A DNA stretch of 64,000 nt from Pseudomonadota bacterium (GCA_029561145.1 JAKQJM010000128.1:62001-126000), one strand, 5' to 3'. Shown: positions 8,275 to 17,672, counted from the stretch's first letter. Numbers and translations: made by a program. Notes: generated from the letters alone by a model not told the origin.

Positions 8275-10401
8275 TTACTCGCCACGGGCCACGCGGCGGA
8301 CTTCGTAGAGGCACCGATCGGCTGCGGCGAGCGCTTCATCGAGGCTCATCGGGGGCTTGCGTATCGCATGACCGAGCGTGAATGCGATCGGAGCTTCGTT
8401 GCGCGCGGCCTCGAGCGCCTCGACGACGCGGCACGTAGCCGATTTTCCAGCATTCCTCAGCAGGATCAGAAATTCGTCGCCGCCCGTGCGGACAACCGCG
8501 TCGCCTTCGCGAATGTGACGATTGAGAAAGAGGCCCATGCCCTTCAGTACTTCGTCGCCGCGCTGATGTCCGTAGGTATCGTTGATCAACTTGAACCGGT
8601 CAAGATCGATGGCGATGCAGCCGAGCAACGACTGGGCATCAGGGCCAGTCTCGATTTCGTCGAGGAAACGCCGGTTGAAGCAACCGGTCAGCGGATCGCG
8701 TACGCTCAACTCGCGCAGTCGGCTCTCGTAACCCAGGCGCTCGGTGATGTCTTGCGAATAGCCGATCACGTAGGGCTCGTCGCCCTCGTCATCGACGATA
8801 TTCCTGTACTGCCAGGTATGGATGCTGCCGTCCCGCGCAATCATCTGGACGATGCCGGAGTCGGTCCGGTTGGCGAGGATTCTGCGCAGATAGCGATCGA
8901 ACTTTTCGTGTTGCGAAGGGGGAACGAACTCCTTGAACGGACGTCCCATGACATCGGCCACCGAGTAGTCCAGCGCATGTGCGGCAGCTGGGTTGATCGA
9001 TATTATGTTCCCGGCCAGATCATGCGTGCAGATCAATCCGAGGCTGTGCTCGAACAATTTGCGAAAGCGTCCTTCGCTGAGCTCGAGCGCCTGCATGGCC
9101 TGTCGGCGTATCGTGGTTTCCTGAAAGGCACCGATCAGCCAGCGCGGCTTGCCGTCGACATATTCGACGGTGCCCATGACCCGCACCCAGATATGTCGAC
9201 CCTTCGCTGTAACGAACGGCAGGTCCAGATCCCAGTCATTGCCGTGGATTGCCGCCTTGCGCACGGCCGCCTCGATTTTCAGCCGTGCTTCGGGAGGATA
9301 GTAGCTGAGGGCTTCGTCCATCCCGGGACGATAGCCAGGCGCAACTTCATGGATCCGGCAAGTCTGATCCGAGAACGTGAATTCGCGGGTTTCGAGATCG
9401 ACCTCCCAGCCGCCGACGCCGGCCAGCCAGCCGGTGCGGTCAAGGAACGCTTCGCTGTCACGCAGACGCTCCTCGGCCTCCTTGCGCACGGAATTGTCGA
9501 CAATGACACCGCAGACGAGGAGCGGACTGCCGTCGGAGGAACGACTGATGATCCGCCCTCGGCAATTGACCCATACCGGCCGACCGTCCCGGTGGATCAT
9601 GCGCAGCTCGCAGTCCAGAATCGAGGTGCGGCCCTCGAGATGCGCCTTGAGTTCCGCGACGATCCTGCTCCAGTCGGCCGGATCGGCATGCAGTTGCCAC
9701 GTCTCGAGAGTGGTCGGCTGCAATTCCTCAAGGGGGAACCCGATCAATTCCGCCCAGTATTCATTGAGCCGCAGATCGCCGGTGCGGACATCCCATTCCC
9801 AGGTTCCGGCCCGCGTCGCCTCGATGATGCCCGACAGGCGCATCCTGTCTTCGGCGGCCAGTTGCTCGATCTCGACCTGCCGTTGATGTGCCGCCGTCCG
9901 ATCAAGCGCAACCAGGCGCTGCTCAAGCGCATTCGCCACGCCATCGGCAAGCGCAGCAAGCGCCTGCCGCTGGCGATTGTCGAGTTGGCGTGCACGCCGG
10001 TCGATCACGCACAGTGTTCCGATGCGCAGACCGTCGCTCAACGTGATCGGAGCACCTGCATAGAAACGTATTCCCGGTTGCCCGGTCACCAGCGGATTCT
10101 GCGCAAATCGCTCATCGATGGCGGCATCCGGCACTTCCATGACACCGGCCTGCAGGATCGCATGGGCGCAGAACGCAATATCCCGCGGGGTCTCGCTATA
10201 GCCTTCCAATCCGACATTCGACTTGAACCACTGCCGGCCGGCATCGATCAGGCTGATCAGCGCGATCGGAGCATCGCAGACCAGGCTCGCCGTGCGGGTC
10301 AGGGAATCGAACAGCGGCTCGGCGGCGGTATCGAGCACCTCCAGCTGGCGCAAGCGCATGAGTCGTTTCGATTCGTCACGTGGCAATGCTGCAGACATCA
10401 T
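8275..10401 (-). CDS. Diguanylate cyclase with GAF and three PAS domains
   Basis: A 708-residue soluble sensor. Domain order by eye: a GAF domain at about residues 10-165 (typical IGTLCVIDRR ending), PAS at 185-310, PAS at 315-430, PAS at 433-550, and a C-terminal GGDEF domain at 555-708. The active-site motif RTGGDEFLILL is intact. An RxxD inhibitory site (REGD) lies exactly five residues before GGDEF, so product inhibition by c-di-GMP is expected. There is no EAL domain, signal peptide or membrane segment, so it should sense a cytoplasmic cue. The ATG pair at 10401/10398 has GGAAGG seven bases upstream. The signal sensed is unknown. Confidence 0.9.
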   Translation of the reverse strand: MMSAALPRDESKRLMRLRQLEVLDTAAEPLFDSLTRTASLVCDAPIALISLIDAGRQWFKSNVGLEGYSETPRDIAFCAHAILQAGVMEVPDAAIDERFAQNPLVTGQPGIRFYAGAPITLSDGLRIGTLCVIDRRARQLDNRQRQALAALADGVANALEQRLVALDRTAAHQRQVEIEQLAAEDRMRLSGIIEATRAGTWEWDVRTGDLRLNEYWAELIGFPLEELQPTTLETWQLHADPADWSRIVAELKAHLEGRTSILDCELRMIHRDGRPVWVNCRGRIISRSSDGSPLLVCGVIVDNSVRKEAEERLRDSEAFLDRTGWLAGVGGWEVDLETREFTFSDQTCRIHEVAPGYRPGMDEALSYYPPEARLKIEAAVRKAAIHGNDWDLDLPFVTAKGRHIWVRVMGTVEYVDGKPRWLIGAFQETTIRRQAMQALELSEGRFRKLFEHSLGLICTHDLAGNIISINPAAAHALDYSVADVMGRPFKEFVPPSQHEKFDRYLRRILANRTDSGIVQMIARDGSIHTWQYRNIVDDEGDEPYVIGYSQDITERLGYESRLRELSVRDPLTGCFNRRFLDEIETGPDAQSLLGCIAIDLDRFKLINDTYGHQRGDEVLKGMGLFLNRHIREGDAVVRTGGDEFLILLRNAGKSATCRVVEALEAARNEAPIAFTLGHAIRKPPMSLDEALAAADRCLYEVRRVARGE

Positions 10402-10654
10402 CAGGTCGCCTTCCGGTCCTCCGGTCTCGCCGATTCTACACCTGCACCCCAACTTGCTGACATTTTGCATTTGCGCGGCTGATTCGCGCGTTCCCTGCTC
10501 CGCGTTCAGCACGGTGGGCCGGATCGGCAGTCCAGCGGAAGCGGCAAGGAATGGAATGTCGCAGTCGTCTCGACGAGCGTCGATGTCCCTTACAATTACC
10601 GATCGGAAGGGATCCGGACCTTCCATTCACGTTGACGAGACACTTGTCCAGCCC

Positions 10655-11302
10655 ATGGTTCATGTCGAAGGCGAAACCCCTGTCCCCCTGTTGCACGCCC
10701 GCGGGCTGTCGTATGCCCGCAATGACGAGTCGATTTTCGGCCCACTCGACTTCATGCTCCACCGCGGCGAAGTCGTGTTGATCGAAGGCGACAATGGCTC
10801 GGGCAAGACGACCCTGCTCAAGGTGCTATCGGGCCTGCTTGAACCGGCCACAGGCAACATCCTTCTCGACGGCGAGGAGCTGACCCTCGCGCGGCTTTCG
10901 CATCAGGTTGCCCTGATGGGTCACCTGCCCGGGCTCAAGTCCGACCTGTCCGCAATCGAGAATCTTGATTTCACGATCGGCGTGTTCGGCCTGCGCCCGG
11001 GGATCACGCCGGCTCTCGCGCTCGCCAGCGTCGGCCTGGAAGGCTATGAAGACGTCGCGATCCGGCAGCTTTCCGCCGGGCAGAAGAAGCGTGTCGCACT
11101 GGCCCGCCTGCTGCTCGTACCCGCCGCGCTGTGGTTGCTCGACGAGCCGTACGCCAATCTCGACAAGGAAGGCATCGACCTCGTCAATCGCCTGCTCGAT
11201 GCGCATGCGCGACGCGGCGGCGCCGCCCTGATCACCTCCCACGGAGCGTATGCGTTCACGACCGGCGCACCGCGCCGCCTGCCGCTGAGGTCGGCGGCAT
11301 GA
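10655..11302 (+). CDS. ccmA: Cytochrome c biogenesis heme exporter ATP-binding protein CcmA
   Basis: The ATPase of the CcmABCD complex, which uses ATP to release holo-CcmE after heme loading. The 215-residue protein has Walker A (GDNGSGKTTLL), the ABC signature (LSAGQKKRVALARL), Walker B (LWLLDEP) and a switch His (LITSHGAYAF). Length fits the family (about 205-215). The ATG at 10655 gives a normal CcmA N-terminus; an in-frame ATG at 10583 would add 24 unlike residues. It is the first gene of a nine-gene ccm operon and overlaps ccmB by ATGA. Confidence 0.93.
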   Translation: MVHVEGETPVPLLHARGLSYARNDESIFGPLDFMLHRGEVVLIEGDNGSGKTTLLKVLSGLLEPATGNILLDGEELTLARLSHQVALMGHLPGLKSDLSAIENLDFTIGVFGLRPGITPALALASVGLEGYEDVAIRQLSAGQKKRVALARLLLVPAALWLLDEPYANLDKEGIDLVNRLLDAHARRGGAALITSHGAYAFTTGAPRRLPLRSAA

Positions 11303-11982
11303 GGTATGGCACGACGGCGTCCGCCTGTGCCGCGCTGATCCGGCGCGACCTCGTCCTGACCTGGCGACGCCGCGGCGACGCGCTGAACCCGGCCATGTTC
11401 GCGATGATCGTCGTCGTGATGTTTCCGCTTGCGCTTGGCCCCGAGCCGAACCAGCTCGCCCGCATTGCCGCAGGCATCCTTCTTGTTGCGATCCTGCTCG
11501 CCGGGATGCTTGCCCTCGACAACCTTTTCCGCAGCGATCACGAAGACGGCACCCTTGAGCAACTTGTGTTGTCCCCGCATCCTCTCTCCCTGCTGCTCGC
11601 CAGTCGGATCATCGTGCACTGGCTGACGACGGCACTGCCGCTGATCGTGGTCGCACCGCTGCTTGCGGAAATGCTGCATCTGCCGAGGTCTGTCCTGCCG
11701 GTCCTGCTCGTGGCATTGGCCCTTGCGACCCCATTGCTGAGTCTGCTCGGCGCCGTGTGCGTCGCCCTGACCGTCGGCATGCGACGCTCTGGTATGCTGC
11801 TCGCCCTGCTGGTGTTGCCGCTGTACGTGCCTGTGCTGATCTTCGCTGCGGGCGCCTGCAATGCGGCTCAGGCAGGCTTGCCGTTTCTTGCTCCCCTGCT
11901 CTGGCTCGGTGCGGCCCTGGCCCTGGCCCTGGTGCTTGCACCGATGGCTTGCGCGGCAGCGTTGCGGATCTCGATCACCTGA
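11299..11982 (+). CDS. ccmB: Heme exporter membrane protein CcmB
   Basis: A 227-residue membrane protein with six hydrophobic segments and the conserved N-terminal stretch LIRRDLVLTWRRRGDALNPAMF. This is the hallmark cytoplasmic loop and first helix of CcmB, together with the GTLEQLVLSP motif after helix 2. It is the membrane partner of CcmA in the transporter-like CcmABCD complex. Its start overlaps the ccmA stop (ATGA) and its stop overlaps the ccmC start (TGATG), implying translational coupling. Confidence 0.93.
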   Translation: MRYGTTASACAALIRRDLVLTWRRRGDALNPAMFAMIVVVMFPLALGPEPNQLARIAAGILLVAILLAGMLALDNLFRSDHEDGTLEQLVLSPHPLSLLLASRIIVHWLTTALPLIVVAPLLAEMLHLPRSVLPVLLVALALATPLLSLLGAVCVALTVGMRRSGMLLALLVLPLYVPVLIFAAGACNAAQAGLPFLAPLLWLGAALALALVLAPMACAAALRISIT

Positions 11983-12743
11983 TGAACACCCTGACCCTCT
12001 GGTTCCACCAATTCGGCTCCCCACCGATTTTCCATCGCGTGACCGCTCGGCTGAGTCCGTGGCTGTATGCGTCCGCCACATTGATCGGATTCATCGGCCT
12101 CTACGGCGGACTCGTGCTGGCTCCCGCCGACTACCAGCAAAGCGATGCCTATCGGATCATCTTCGTACATGTGCCATGTGCGTGGATGAGCCTGTTCGCG
12201 TATTTCTTCATGGCGATCAATGCCTTCATCGCCCTGGTCTGGCGGATCAAGATTTCCGAGATCCTCGCGATGGCGAGCGCGCCGATCGGTGCCGTGTTCA
12301 CCGCGATCACGCTCGCGACCGGATCGATCTGGGGCAAGCCGATGTGGGGAACATGGTGGACCTGGGATGCGCGACTCACTTCCGAACTGGTCCTGCTGTT
12401 CCTCTATGTCGGCGTCATTGGACTTTACAATGCGATCGAGGATCGCCGGCAGGCGGCGCGCGCGGCAGCGTTCCTCGCCCTGGTAGGCATCGTCAATGTG
12501 CCGATCGTGCATTTCTCGGTCACCTGGTGGAACACCCTGCATCAAGGCTCGACGGTGCGCTTGCTGGGGCCCTCGCGTATCGATTCGAGCATGCTCTGGC
12601 CACTGCTGCTGCTCGCCCTGGCGACGCACGTCTGGTTCTTCGCCAGCGTCTTCGCACGTGCCCGCGTGAGCCTGCTCGAACTCGAATCCGGCAAGGATTG
12701 GGCGCGGTCAGCAGTGCTCGGGCCGGGAGCCGCGCATGACTGA
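11982..12743 (+). CDS. ccmC: Heme-handling membrane protein CcmC
   Basis: A 253-residue, six-helix inner-membrane protein that presents heme to CcmE. The tryptophan-rich periplasmic heme site GTWWTWDARLT is intact. The two flanking His ligands expected in the family are seen in FVHVPCAWM and WWNTLHQGST. Length fits CcmC (about 245). The start ATG at 11982 shares a base with the ccmB stop. Its end overlaps the start of ccmD by eight bases. Confidence 0.94.
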   Translation: MNTLTLWFHQFGSPPIFHRVTARLSPWLYASATLIGFIGLYGGLVLAPADYQQSDAYRIIFVHVPCAWMSLFAYFFMAINAFIALVWRIKISEILAMASAPIGAVFTAITLATGSIWGKPMWGTWWTWDARLTSELVLLFLYVGVIGLYNAIEDRRQAARAAAFLALVGIVNVPIVHFSVTWWNTLHQGSTVRLLGPSRIDSSMLWPLLLLALATHVWFFASVFARARVSLLELESGKDWARSAVLGPGAAHD

Positions 12744-12912
12744 CTTCCTCGCGATGGGTGGCTATGGCGCCTACGTGTGGTCTTCGTATGCGATTTTCGT
12801 CGTGGCCTTGCTGATCGACTTCCTGGCCCCGCGCCTGCGCCGCCAGCGCGTCATCACCGATCTCGGTGGTCGTCTCAAACGTCAACGGAAGCGCCAGGAG
12901 AAATCTGCATGA
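12736..12912 (+). CDS. ccmD: Heme exporter protein CcmD
   Basis: A 58-residue protein found by reading the gap between ccmC and ccmE. It starts MTDFLAMGGYGAYVWSSYAI, has one membrane segment (about 12-30) and a very basic C-terminal tail (RLRRQRVITDLGGRLKRQRKRQ). The GGYGxYVWxxY motif is characteristic of CcmD, a small subunit that helps release holo-CcmE from CcmABC. Its start lies inside the end of ccmC, and its stop overlaps the ccmE start by ATGA. Confidence 0.92.
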   Translation: MTDFLAMGGYGAYVWSSYAIFVVALLIDFLAPRLRRQRVITDLGGRLKRQRKRQEKSA

Positions 12913-13370
12913 CCCCGACACGAAAGCGACGCTTCATCCTGGTCGGGCTGATCCTGCTCGCCGTCACGGTCGCGACGACGCTGAGCGTCTTGGCCCTGCA
13001 GGAAAACATGACCTACCTGTTCACGCCAAGCGAGATCATCGCCGGCAAGGCCCCTGCGGACTCGCGTTTCCGCATCGGGGGCATGGTCAAGGAAAATTCG
13101 ATCGAGCGCGGCGAGTCATTGACTGTCGCCTTCGTCGTCACCGATGGCGATGACGACATGCGCGTCGAATACGAAGGCATCCTGCCGGACCTGTTCCGCG
13201 AGAAACAATCGGTGATCGCGACGGGTTCGATGCAAGGCGGCAAGTTCGTCGCCAGCGAAGTGCTGGCCAAGCATGACGAAAACTACGTGCCGCGCGATGT
13301 CGCCGAGGCGATGCAGAACGCGCATCGCAAACACGATGTGCCCGTCAGCGCGGACGTTCCATCGCCCTGA
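12909..13370 (+). CDS. ccmE: Heme chaperone CcmE
   Basis: A 153-residue periplasmic chaperone anchored by one N-terminal membrane segment (about 8-30). It covalently binds heme on a His before passing it to the CcmF/H ligase. The conserved VLAKHDENYVP motif (His near residue 121) is present, as are the OB-fold features FRIGGMVKENSI and VEYEGILPDLFREKQSVI. The tail after HDENYVP is His/Lys-containing and flexible. The start overlaps ccmD (ATGA). A 63-base gap without obvious signals separates it from ccmF. Confidence 0.94.
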   Translation: MTPTRKRRFILVGLILLAVTVATTLSVLALQENMTYLFTPSEIIAGKAPADSRFRIGGMVKENSIERGESLTVAFVVTDGDDDMRVEYEGILPDLFREKQSVIATGSMQGGKFVASEVLAKHDENYVPRDVAEAMQNAHRKHDVPVSADVPSP

Positions 13371-13433
13371 CGCGCCCCAAGGCAGCGTCATTCGCAGGAT
13401 CGGTTGTCTTCACCACTGTCACCAGGCCACGCC

Positions 13434-15422
13434 ATGCTCCCCGAACTCGGTCAATTCGCCCTCATCCTCGCGCTGATGCTGAGCCTGGTTCAGTTCGTGC
13501 TGCCGATCCTCGGAGCGCACACCGGCAACCGTGCATTGATGGCCGTGGCCAGGCCAGCAGCGGCCGGCCAGTTCGTGTTTGTGGCCTTCGCGTTCGGCAC
13601 GCTGACCTGGGCTTTTCTCAGCCAGGATTTCTCGGTCGCCTATGTCGCACAGAACTCGAATCTGGTGTTGCCTTGGTACTACCGCCTCTCGGCGGTTTGG
13701 GGTGCCCATGAGGGCTCACTGCTGCTGTGGATCCTCATCCTGAATATCTGGACGATCGCCGTTGCCGTGCTGAGTCGGCGGCTACCGGAAGATTTCATGT
13801 CACGCGTACTGGGCGTTCTGGGCTTTGTCAGCGTCGGATTCCTGTTGTTCGCCGTCGTTGCGTCGAACCCCTTCGTCCGACATTTGCCAGCCTTGGCCGA
13901 TGGAAACGATCTCAATCCGGTGCTGCAGGACATCGGCATGATCATGCACCCGCCGATGCTCTACATGGGCTTTGTCGGATTTTCAGTGGTTTTCGCCTTT
14001 GCTATCGCTGCTCTGCTCGGCAGCAAGCTCGACCAGCAATGGGTGCGCTGGTCGCGACCCTGGACGAATGCGGCCTGGGGCGTCCTCACCCTCGGCATCG
14101 CGCTCGGCAGCTGGTGGGCCTATTACGAGCTCGGCTGGGGCGGCTGGTGGTTCTGGGATCCGGTGGAGAATGCTTCGTTCATGCCGTGGCTGGTCGGCAC
14201 CGCCCTGATTCATTCCCAGGCGGTCACCGAGAAGCGTGGCAGCTTCGGCATCTGGACCCTGCTGCTGGCCATCTTTGCATTTTCGCTTTCGCTGCTCGGC
14301 ACCTTTCTTGTGCGTTCCGGCGTGGTGACCTCGGTGCATTCGTTCGCCAGCGATCCCGCGCGCGGCTTGTTCATCCTTGCCTTCCTCACAATTACGGTCG
14401 GTGGGTCGCTGCTGATCTTCGCATTGCGCGCACCGAGGGTTGCCGGTGGCGAGCCATTCGCTGGTGCTTCGCGCGAAACCATGCTGTTGATCAACAACCT
14501 GTTGTTCACTTCCGCCGCAGCGATGGTCCTTGTCGGCGTTCTCTACCCGTTGTTTGCCGAAGCCTTCGATCTCGGTCGCATCTCGGTCGGCCCACCGTAT
14601 TTCGGTGTCATGTTCTTGCTCCTGATGGCACCGGTGGTCCTCCTGATACCATTCGGACCGCTCCTCAAATGGCGGCAGGGAAACTTTGCCGCAGCGCTAC
14701 GCATGCTGCGACCGGCCCTGATTGGCGCCGTCATCGCCGGCGTCGCCGCATGGCTGATCGCCGACTCGATGCCGTGGAAAGGCGTGGCCGGCATTGCCGC
14801 CGCGATCTGGGTCGGACTTGGCATCGTCTCGTATGCACTGATGCGCTGGCGCAATGCCCCGGCGGGTCGCCGCTACACGCCGGAAATGCTCGGCATGATC
14901 CTGGCCCATTTCGGTTTCGCCGTGTTTCTCTGCGGCGTACTCGTGACCGAAGGAACGAGCATCGAAAAGGATGTTCGCCTCGGCAAGGATGAAACCGCAA
15001 CGCTCGGCGCCTACACGTTCCGCTTCGACGGCGTCGAACATGTTGAAGGGCCGAACTTCAAGGCCGACCAAGGCACGATCACGGTGACGAAAAACGACGC
15101 CGTGGTCGCTGTCATGCATCCGCAGAAACGCCAGTACACGAAGACTTCGCAGATCCAGACCGAATCGGACATTGATCCCGGCTTCACGCGCGATCTGTAT
15201 GTTGCGCTCGGCGAGCCGCTCGGAGACAGCGGTGCCTGGTCGGTACGCGTCTACCTGAAGCCGTTTGTGCGCTGGATCTGGCTCGGTGCCTTGCTGATGA
15301 TGCTCGGCGGCTTTGTCGCCGCGGCCGATCGCCGTTTTCGCGCATTTGGAGTCAGTGCAAACCCGGCTCCGGAAAAATCCCCAGTGCCTCAACCTGCAAT
15401 CGGCGCAGAGGCGCAGGCATGA
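13434..15422 (+). CDS. ccmF: Cytochrome c heme lyase CcmF
   Basis: A 662-residue, many-helix membrane protein, the core of the heme ligase. The WWD heme motif is intact (WGGWWFWDPVENASFMPWL). Conserved His residues appear in MHPPMLYMGFVGF, ALIHSQAVTEKRG and VVTSVHSFASDP. The C-terminal periplasmic region reads EGTSIEKDVRLGKDETATLG and is followed by a last membrane helix. Length matches the family (about 650). The stop overlaps the ccmG start by ATGA. Confidence 0.95.
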   Translation: MLPELGQFALILALMLSLVQFVLPILGAHTGNRALMAVARPAAAGQFVFVAFAFGTLTWAFLSQDFSVAYVAQNSNLVLPWYYRLSAVWGAHEGSLLLWILILNIWTIAVAVLSRRLPEDFMSRVLGVLGFVSVGFLLFAVVASNPFVRHLPALADGNDLNPVLQDIGMIMHPPMLYMGFVGFSVVFAFAIAALLGSKLDQQWVRWSRPWTNAAWGVLTLGIALGSWWAYYELGWGGWWFWDPVENASFMPWLVGTALIHSQAVTEKRGSFGIWTLLLAIFAFSLSLLGTFLVRSGVVTSVHSFASDPARGLFILAFLTITVGGSLLIFALRAPRVAGGEPFAGASRETMLLINNLLFTSAAAMVLVGVLYPLFAEAFDLGRISVGPPYFGVMFLLLMAPVVLLIPFGPLLKWRQGNFAAALRMLRPALIGAVIAGVAAWLIADSMPWKGVAGIAAAIWVGLGIVSYALMRWRNAPAGRRYTPEMLGMILAHFGFAVFLCGVLVTEGTSIEKDVRLGKDETATLGAYTFRFDGVEHVEGPNFKADQGTITVTKNDAVVAVMHPQKRQYTKTSQIQTESDIDPGFTRDLYVALGEPLGDSGAWSVRVYLKPFVRWIWLGALLMMLGGFVAAADRRFRAFGVSANPAPEKSPVPQPAIGAEAQA

Positions 15423-15964
15423 ATACGCGCTTTGTTCCGCTGGCCGGATTCGCGCTGGTCGCTGCCCTGCTCGGCTTCGGCATTTCCTACATGCGCAACA
15501 ATTCGATGAACGAGGTGCCGTCACCGTTGATCGGAAAGCCGGCGCCGACATTCGACCTGCCCCGGCTCGGTGACCCCGACAGCCGCTTCGGCAGCAAGGA
15601 CCTGAATGGCAAACCCTACCTGCTCAATGTCTTCGCCAGCTGGTGTTTCGCCTGTCGCGACGAACACCCGGTGCTGATGGCCGAGAGGGAAGCCCTGGGC
15701 ATCCCGATCATCGGCTTCAACTACAAGGACGAACCCGACGATGCGAAGCGCTGGCTCGAGCAGTTCGGTGATCCGTATTCGGTCGTGATCGCCGATCGCG
15801 AAGGGCGCATCGCGATCGATTTCGGCGTTTATGGCGCGCCCGAGAGCTTCCTTGTCGACGGCAAGGGCATCATTCGCTACAAGCGCATCGGTGCGATCAC
15901 GCCGGAAGTCATCGCTTTCGAGCTGAAGCCGCGACTCGCCGCGATGAAAGGAGAGGTGCAATGA
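15419..15964 (+). CDS. ccmG: Thiol:disulfide interchange protein CcmG/DsbE
   Basis: A 181-residue thioredoxin-like protein held in the inner membrane by an uncleaved N-terminal segment (about 6-25). It reduces apocytochrome cysteines or CcmH in the periplasm. The active site reads SWCFACRDEHP; the CxxC is intact, but Phe-Ala between the cysteines differs from the commoner Pro-Thr or Val-Pro. The family GVYGAPESFLVD segment with the cis-Pro loop and the IIGFNYKDEPDDA stretch are present. Overlaps ccmF and ccmH by four bases each. Confidence 0.94.
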   Translation: MNTRFVPLAGFALVAALLGFGISYMRNNSMNEVPSPLIGKPAPTFDLPRLGDPDSRFGSKDLNGKPYLLNVFASWCFACRDEHPVLMAEREALGIPIIGFNYKDEPDDAKRWLEQFGDPYSVVIADREGRIAIDFGVYGAPESFLVDGKGIIRYKRIGAITPEVIAFELKPRLAAMKGEVQ

Positions 15965-16416
15965 TGCACGGCACGCGATCGTCGTTCCTGCGAGCACTGT
16001 TGCTTGTGCTGGCCTTGCTGACGCCTGCGATTGCCTGCGCAATCGATGCCCTGCCGTTCAAGGACCGCGCCGAGGAGCAGCGGTTCCAGAACCTTGCGCG
16101 TCAGTTGCGCTGCCTGGTCTGCCAGAACGAAAGCCTCGCCGACTCGAGCGCCGACCTGGCCAAGGATCTGCGTCAGGAAGTGTTCGAACAGATGCGCCAG
16201 GGCAAGGCGGATGCCGAGATCAAGACCTACCTGACCGCGCGCTACAGCGATTTCGTCCTGTACAACCCGCCACTCCGCGGCAGTACCTTCCTGCTCTGGT
16301 TCGGCCCCTTGCTGATCCTCGTGATCGGCTCCGCTGTCGTATTCCGCATTGTGCGCCGACGCGCAGCGGTGCCGCGCAACCCGCCTTCTGCTGTCAGTTC
16401 CGAGGATGACTGGTAA
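15961..16416 (+). CDS. ccmH: Cytochrome c-type biogenesis protein CcmH (CcmL-type)
   Basis: A 151-residue protein with a cleavable signal peptide (ending near AIACAI), a periplasmic three-helix redox domain and a C-terminal membrane anchor (about 110-128). The redox motif LRCLVCQNESLADS is intact. The rest of the domain, including DLRQEVFEQMRQGKAD and YLTARYSDFVLYNPP, is typical. It forms part of the thioreduction and ligation step with CcmF and CcmG. Its stop TAA overlaps the ccmI start (TAATG). Confidence 0.94.
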   Translation: MMHGTRSSFLRALLLVLALLTPAIACAIDALPFKDRAEEQRFQNLARQLRCLVCQNESLADSSADLAKDLRQEVFEQMRQGKADAEIKTYLTARYSDFVLYNPPLRGSTFLLWFGPLLILVIGSAVVFRIVRRRAAVPRNPPSAVSSEDDW

Positions 16417-17672
16417 TGACCGTATTCGTGATTGTGGCAGCAGCCATGCTCGCCATCGCCCTGGCTTTGCCTTTGCGCCCGCTGCTGCGCCAACGGGCGA
16501 TTCCGGACATCACGGCGGGCGCCGATCCGAAACGCCTGAAGGCATTGGACGATGCTCTTGCCGCCGGTGTCATCGACGAGGTCGAATACCGCACCAAGCG
16601 CGCAGGCATGCAACCCATGGCCGGGACGCCGTCGACAACGAGCGCGCGTCGCCTCGCGATGTGCGCCGCATTCGCTGTCGCGCTGCTGCTGCCGGTCGGC
16701 GCCATCGTCCTCTATCGACTCAACGGCGAACCCGCCGCGCTCGATCCTGCGCTTCGCACAGCGACCACCGCACCGTCTGCAGACGAGCATGGCGTGGACA
16801 TGGACCAGGCAATTGCAGGACTCGTTGCCAAACTGCAATCGGATCCGAAAAACGCAGAAGGCTGGGCCTTGCTCGGTCGCGCCTACCAGTCGATGGGCAA
16901 GTTCGGCGAATCGCGCGACGCCCTGAAACGGGCCTACGACTTGATGCCGGACAACCATGATCTGACCGTCGAGTACGCACAGGCATTGGCCCTGGCGAAT
17001 GAAGGTCGGCGCATCAGCGGCGAGGCGCGCCAGTTGATCGAAGGCGTGCTCAAGGCCGATCCAGACCATCAGCGCGCGTTGTGGTTGATCGGCATCAGCG
17101 ATTACCAGGCGGCGGACTACGACGCTGCGATCACGGCATGGAATCGCCTGCTGCCGGCGCTTCCAGCCGACAGCGACATTGCCCGCAGCGTGCGCGCGCA
17201 GATTGCCGAAGCGCAGGCTCTGGGCGGGACAGTGGCGATCACGAGCGCTGCTCCGGCGCCATCGGCGGCCTCTCCCAGCCCCGCCGCCGCTGCGGCGACG
17301 ACAACGCCGCCGGCAAGCGCAGACGGGCCAAGATTGACGGTGCAGGTCAGCCTCGATCCGGCGTTGAAGGGCCAGCTCAGCCCGGATGCGGTCCTGTTCG
17401 TGTTCGCCCGAGCTGAAAATGGCCCGCCGATGCCGCTGGCGATCCAGCGACTGCCGGCCGGCGGATTGCCGCAGACGGTGCTGCTCGACGATTCGATGGG
17501 CATGCTGCCTTCGATGAAACTGTCGATGTTTCCTAAGCTCGTCATCGGTGCGCGAATCTCGAAAAGTGGCAACGCGACTGCGCAGGCCGGTGACCTGCAG
17601 GTGCTTGCCAGCGGCATCGATGTCAACCGCACGGAGCCGATCGACCTTGTCATCAACAGCGTCGTGCCGTGA
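16416..17672 (+). CDS. ccmI: Apocytochrome c chaperone CcmI (CycH), TPR protein
   Basis: A 418-residue protein. It has two N-terminal membrane segments (about 2-20 and 82-102) with a short cytoplasmic loop between them (KRLKALDDALAAGVIDEVEY, a family signature). A periplasmic TPR domain follows at about 130-255 (NAEGWALLGRAYQSMGKF). Then comes an Ala/Pro/Thr-rich linker near 270-305, and a C-terminal beta domain (LTVQVSLDPALKGQL...) that binds apocytochrome C-termini. It delivers apocytochrome c to CcmF/H and is the last gene of the ccm run. Product is recognised from domain order and position. Confidence 0.9.
   Translation: MTVFVIVAAAMLAIALALPLRPLLRQRAIPDITAGADPKRLKALDDALAAGVIDEVEYRTKRAGMQPMAGTPSTTSARRLAMCAAFAVALLLPVGAIVLYRLNGEPAALDPALRTATTAPSADEHGVDMDQAIAGLVAKLQSDPKNAEGWALLGRAYQSMGKFGESRDALKRAYDLMPDNHDLTVEYAQALALANEGRRISGEARQLIEGVLKADPDHQRALWLIGISDYQAADYDAAITAWNRLLPALPADSDIARSVRAQIAEAQALGGTVAITSAAPAPSAASPSPAAAAATTTPPASADGPRLTVQVSLDPALKGQLSPDAVLFVFARAENGPPMPLAIQRLPAGGLPQTVLLDDSMGMLPSMKLSMFPKLVIGARISKSGNATAQAGDLQVLASGIDVNRTEPIDLVINSVVP

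Noticed and set aside
8134-10482. Open frame of about 780 codons on the plus strand opposite the GGDEF gene
   Set aside because: It is the mirror of a well-supported diguanylate cyclase; high GC leaves long stop-free antisense frames, and its translation shows no domain.
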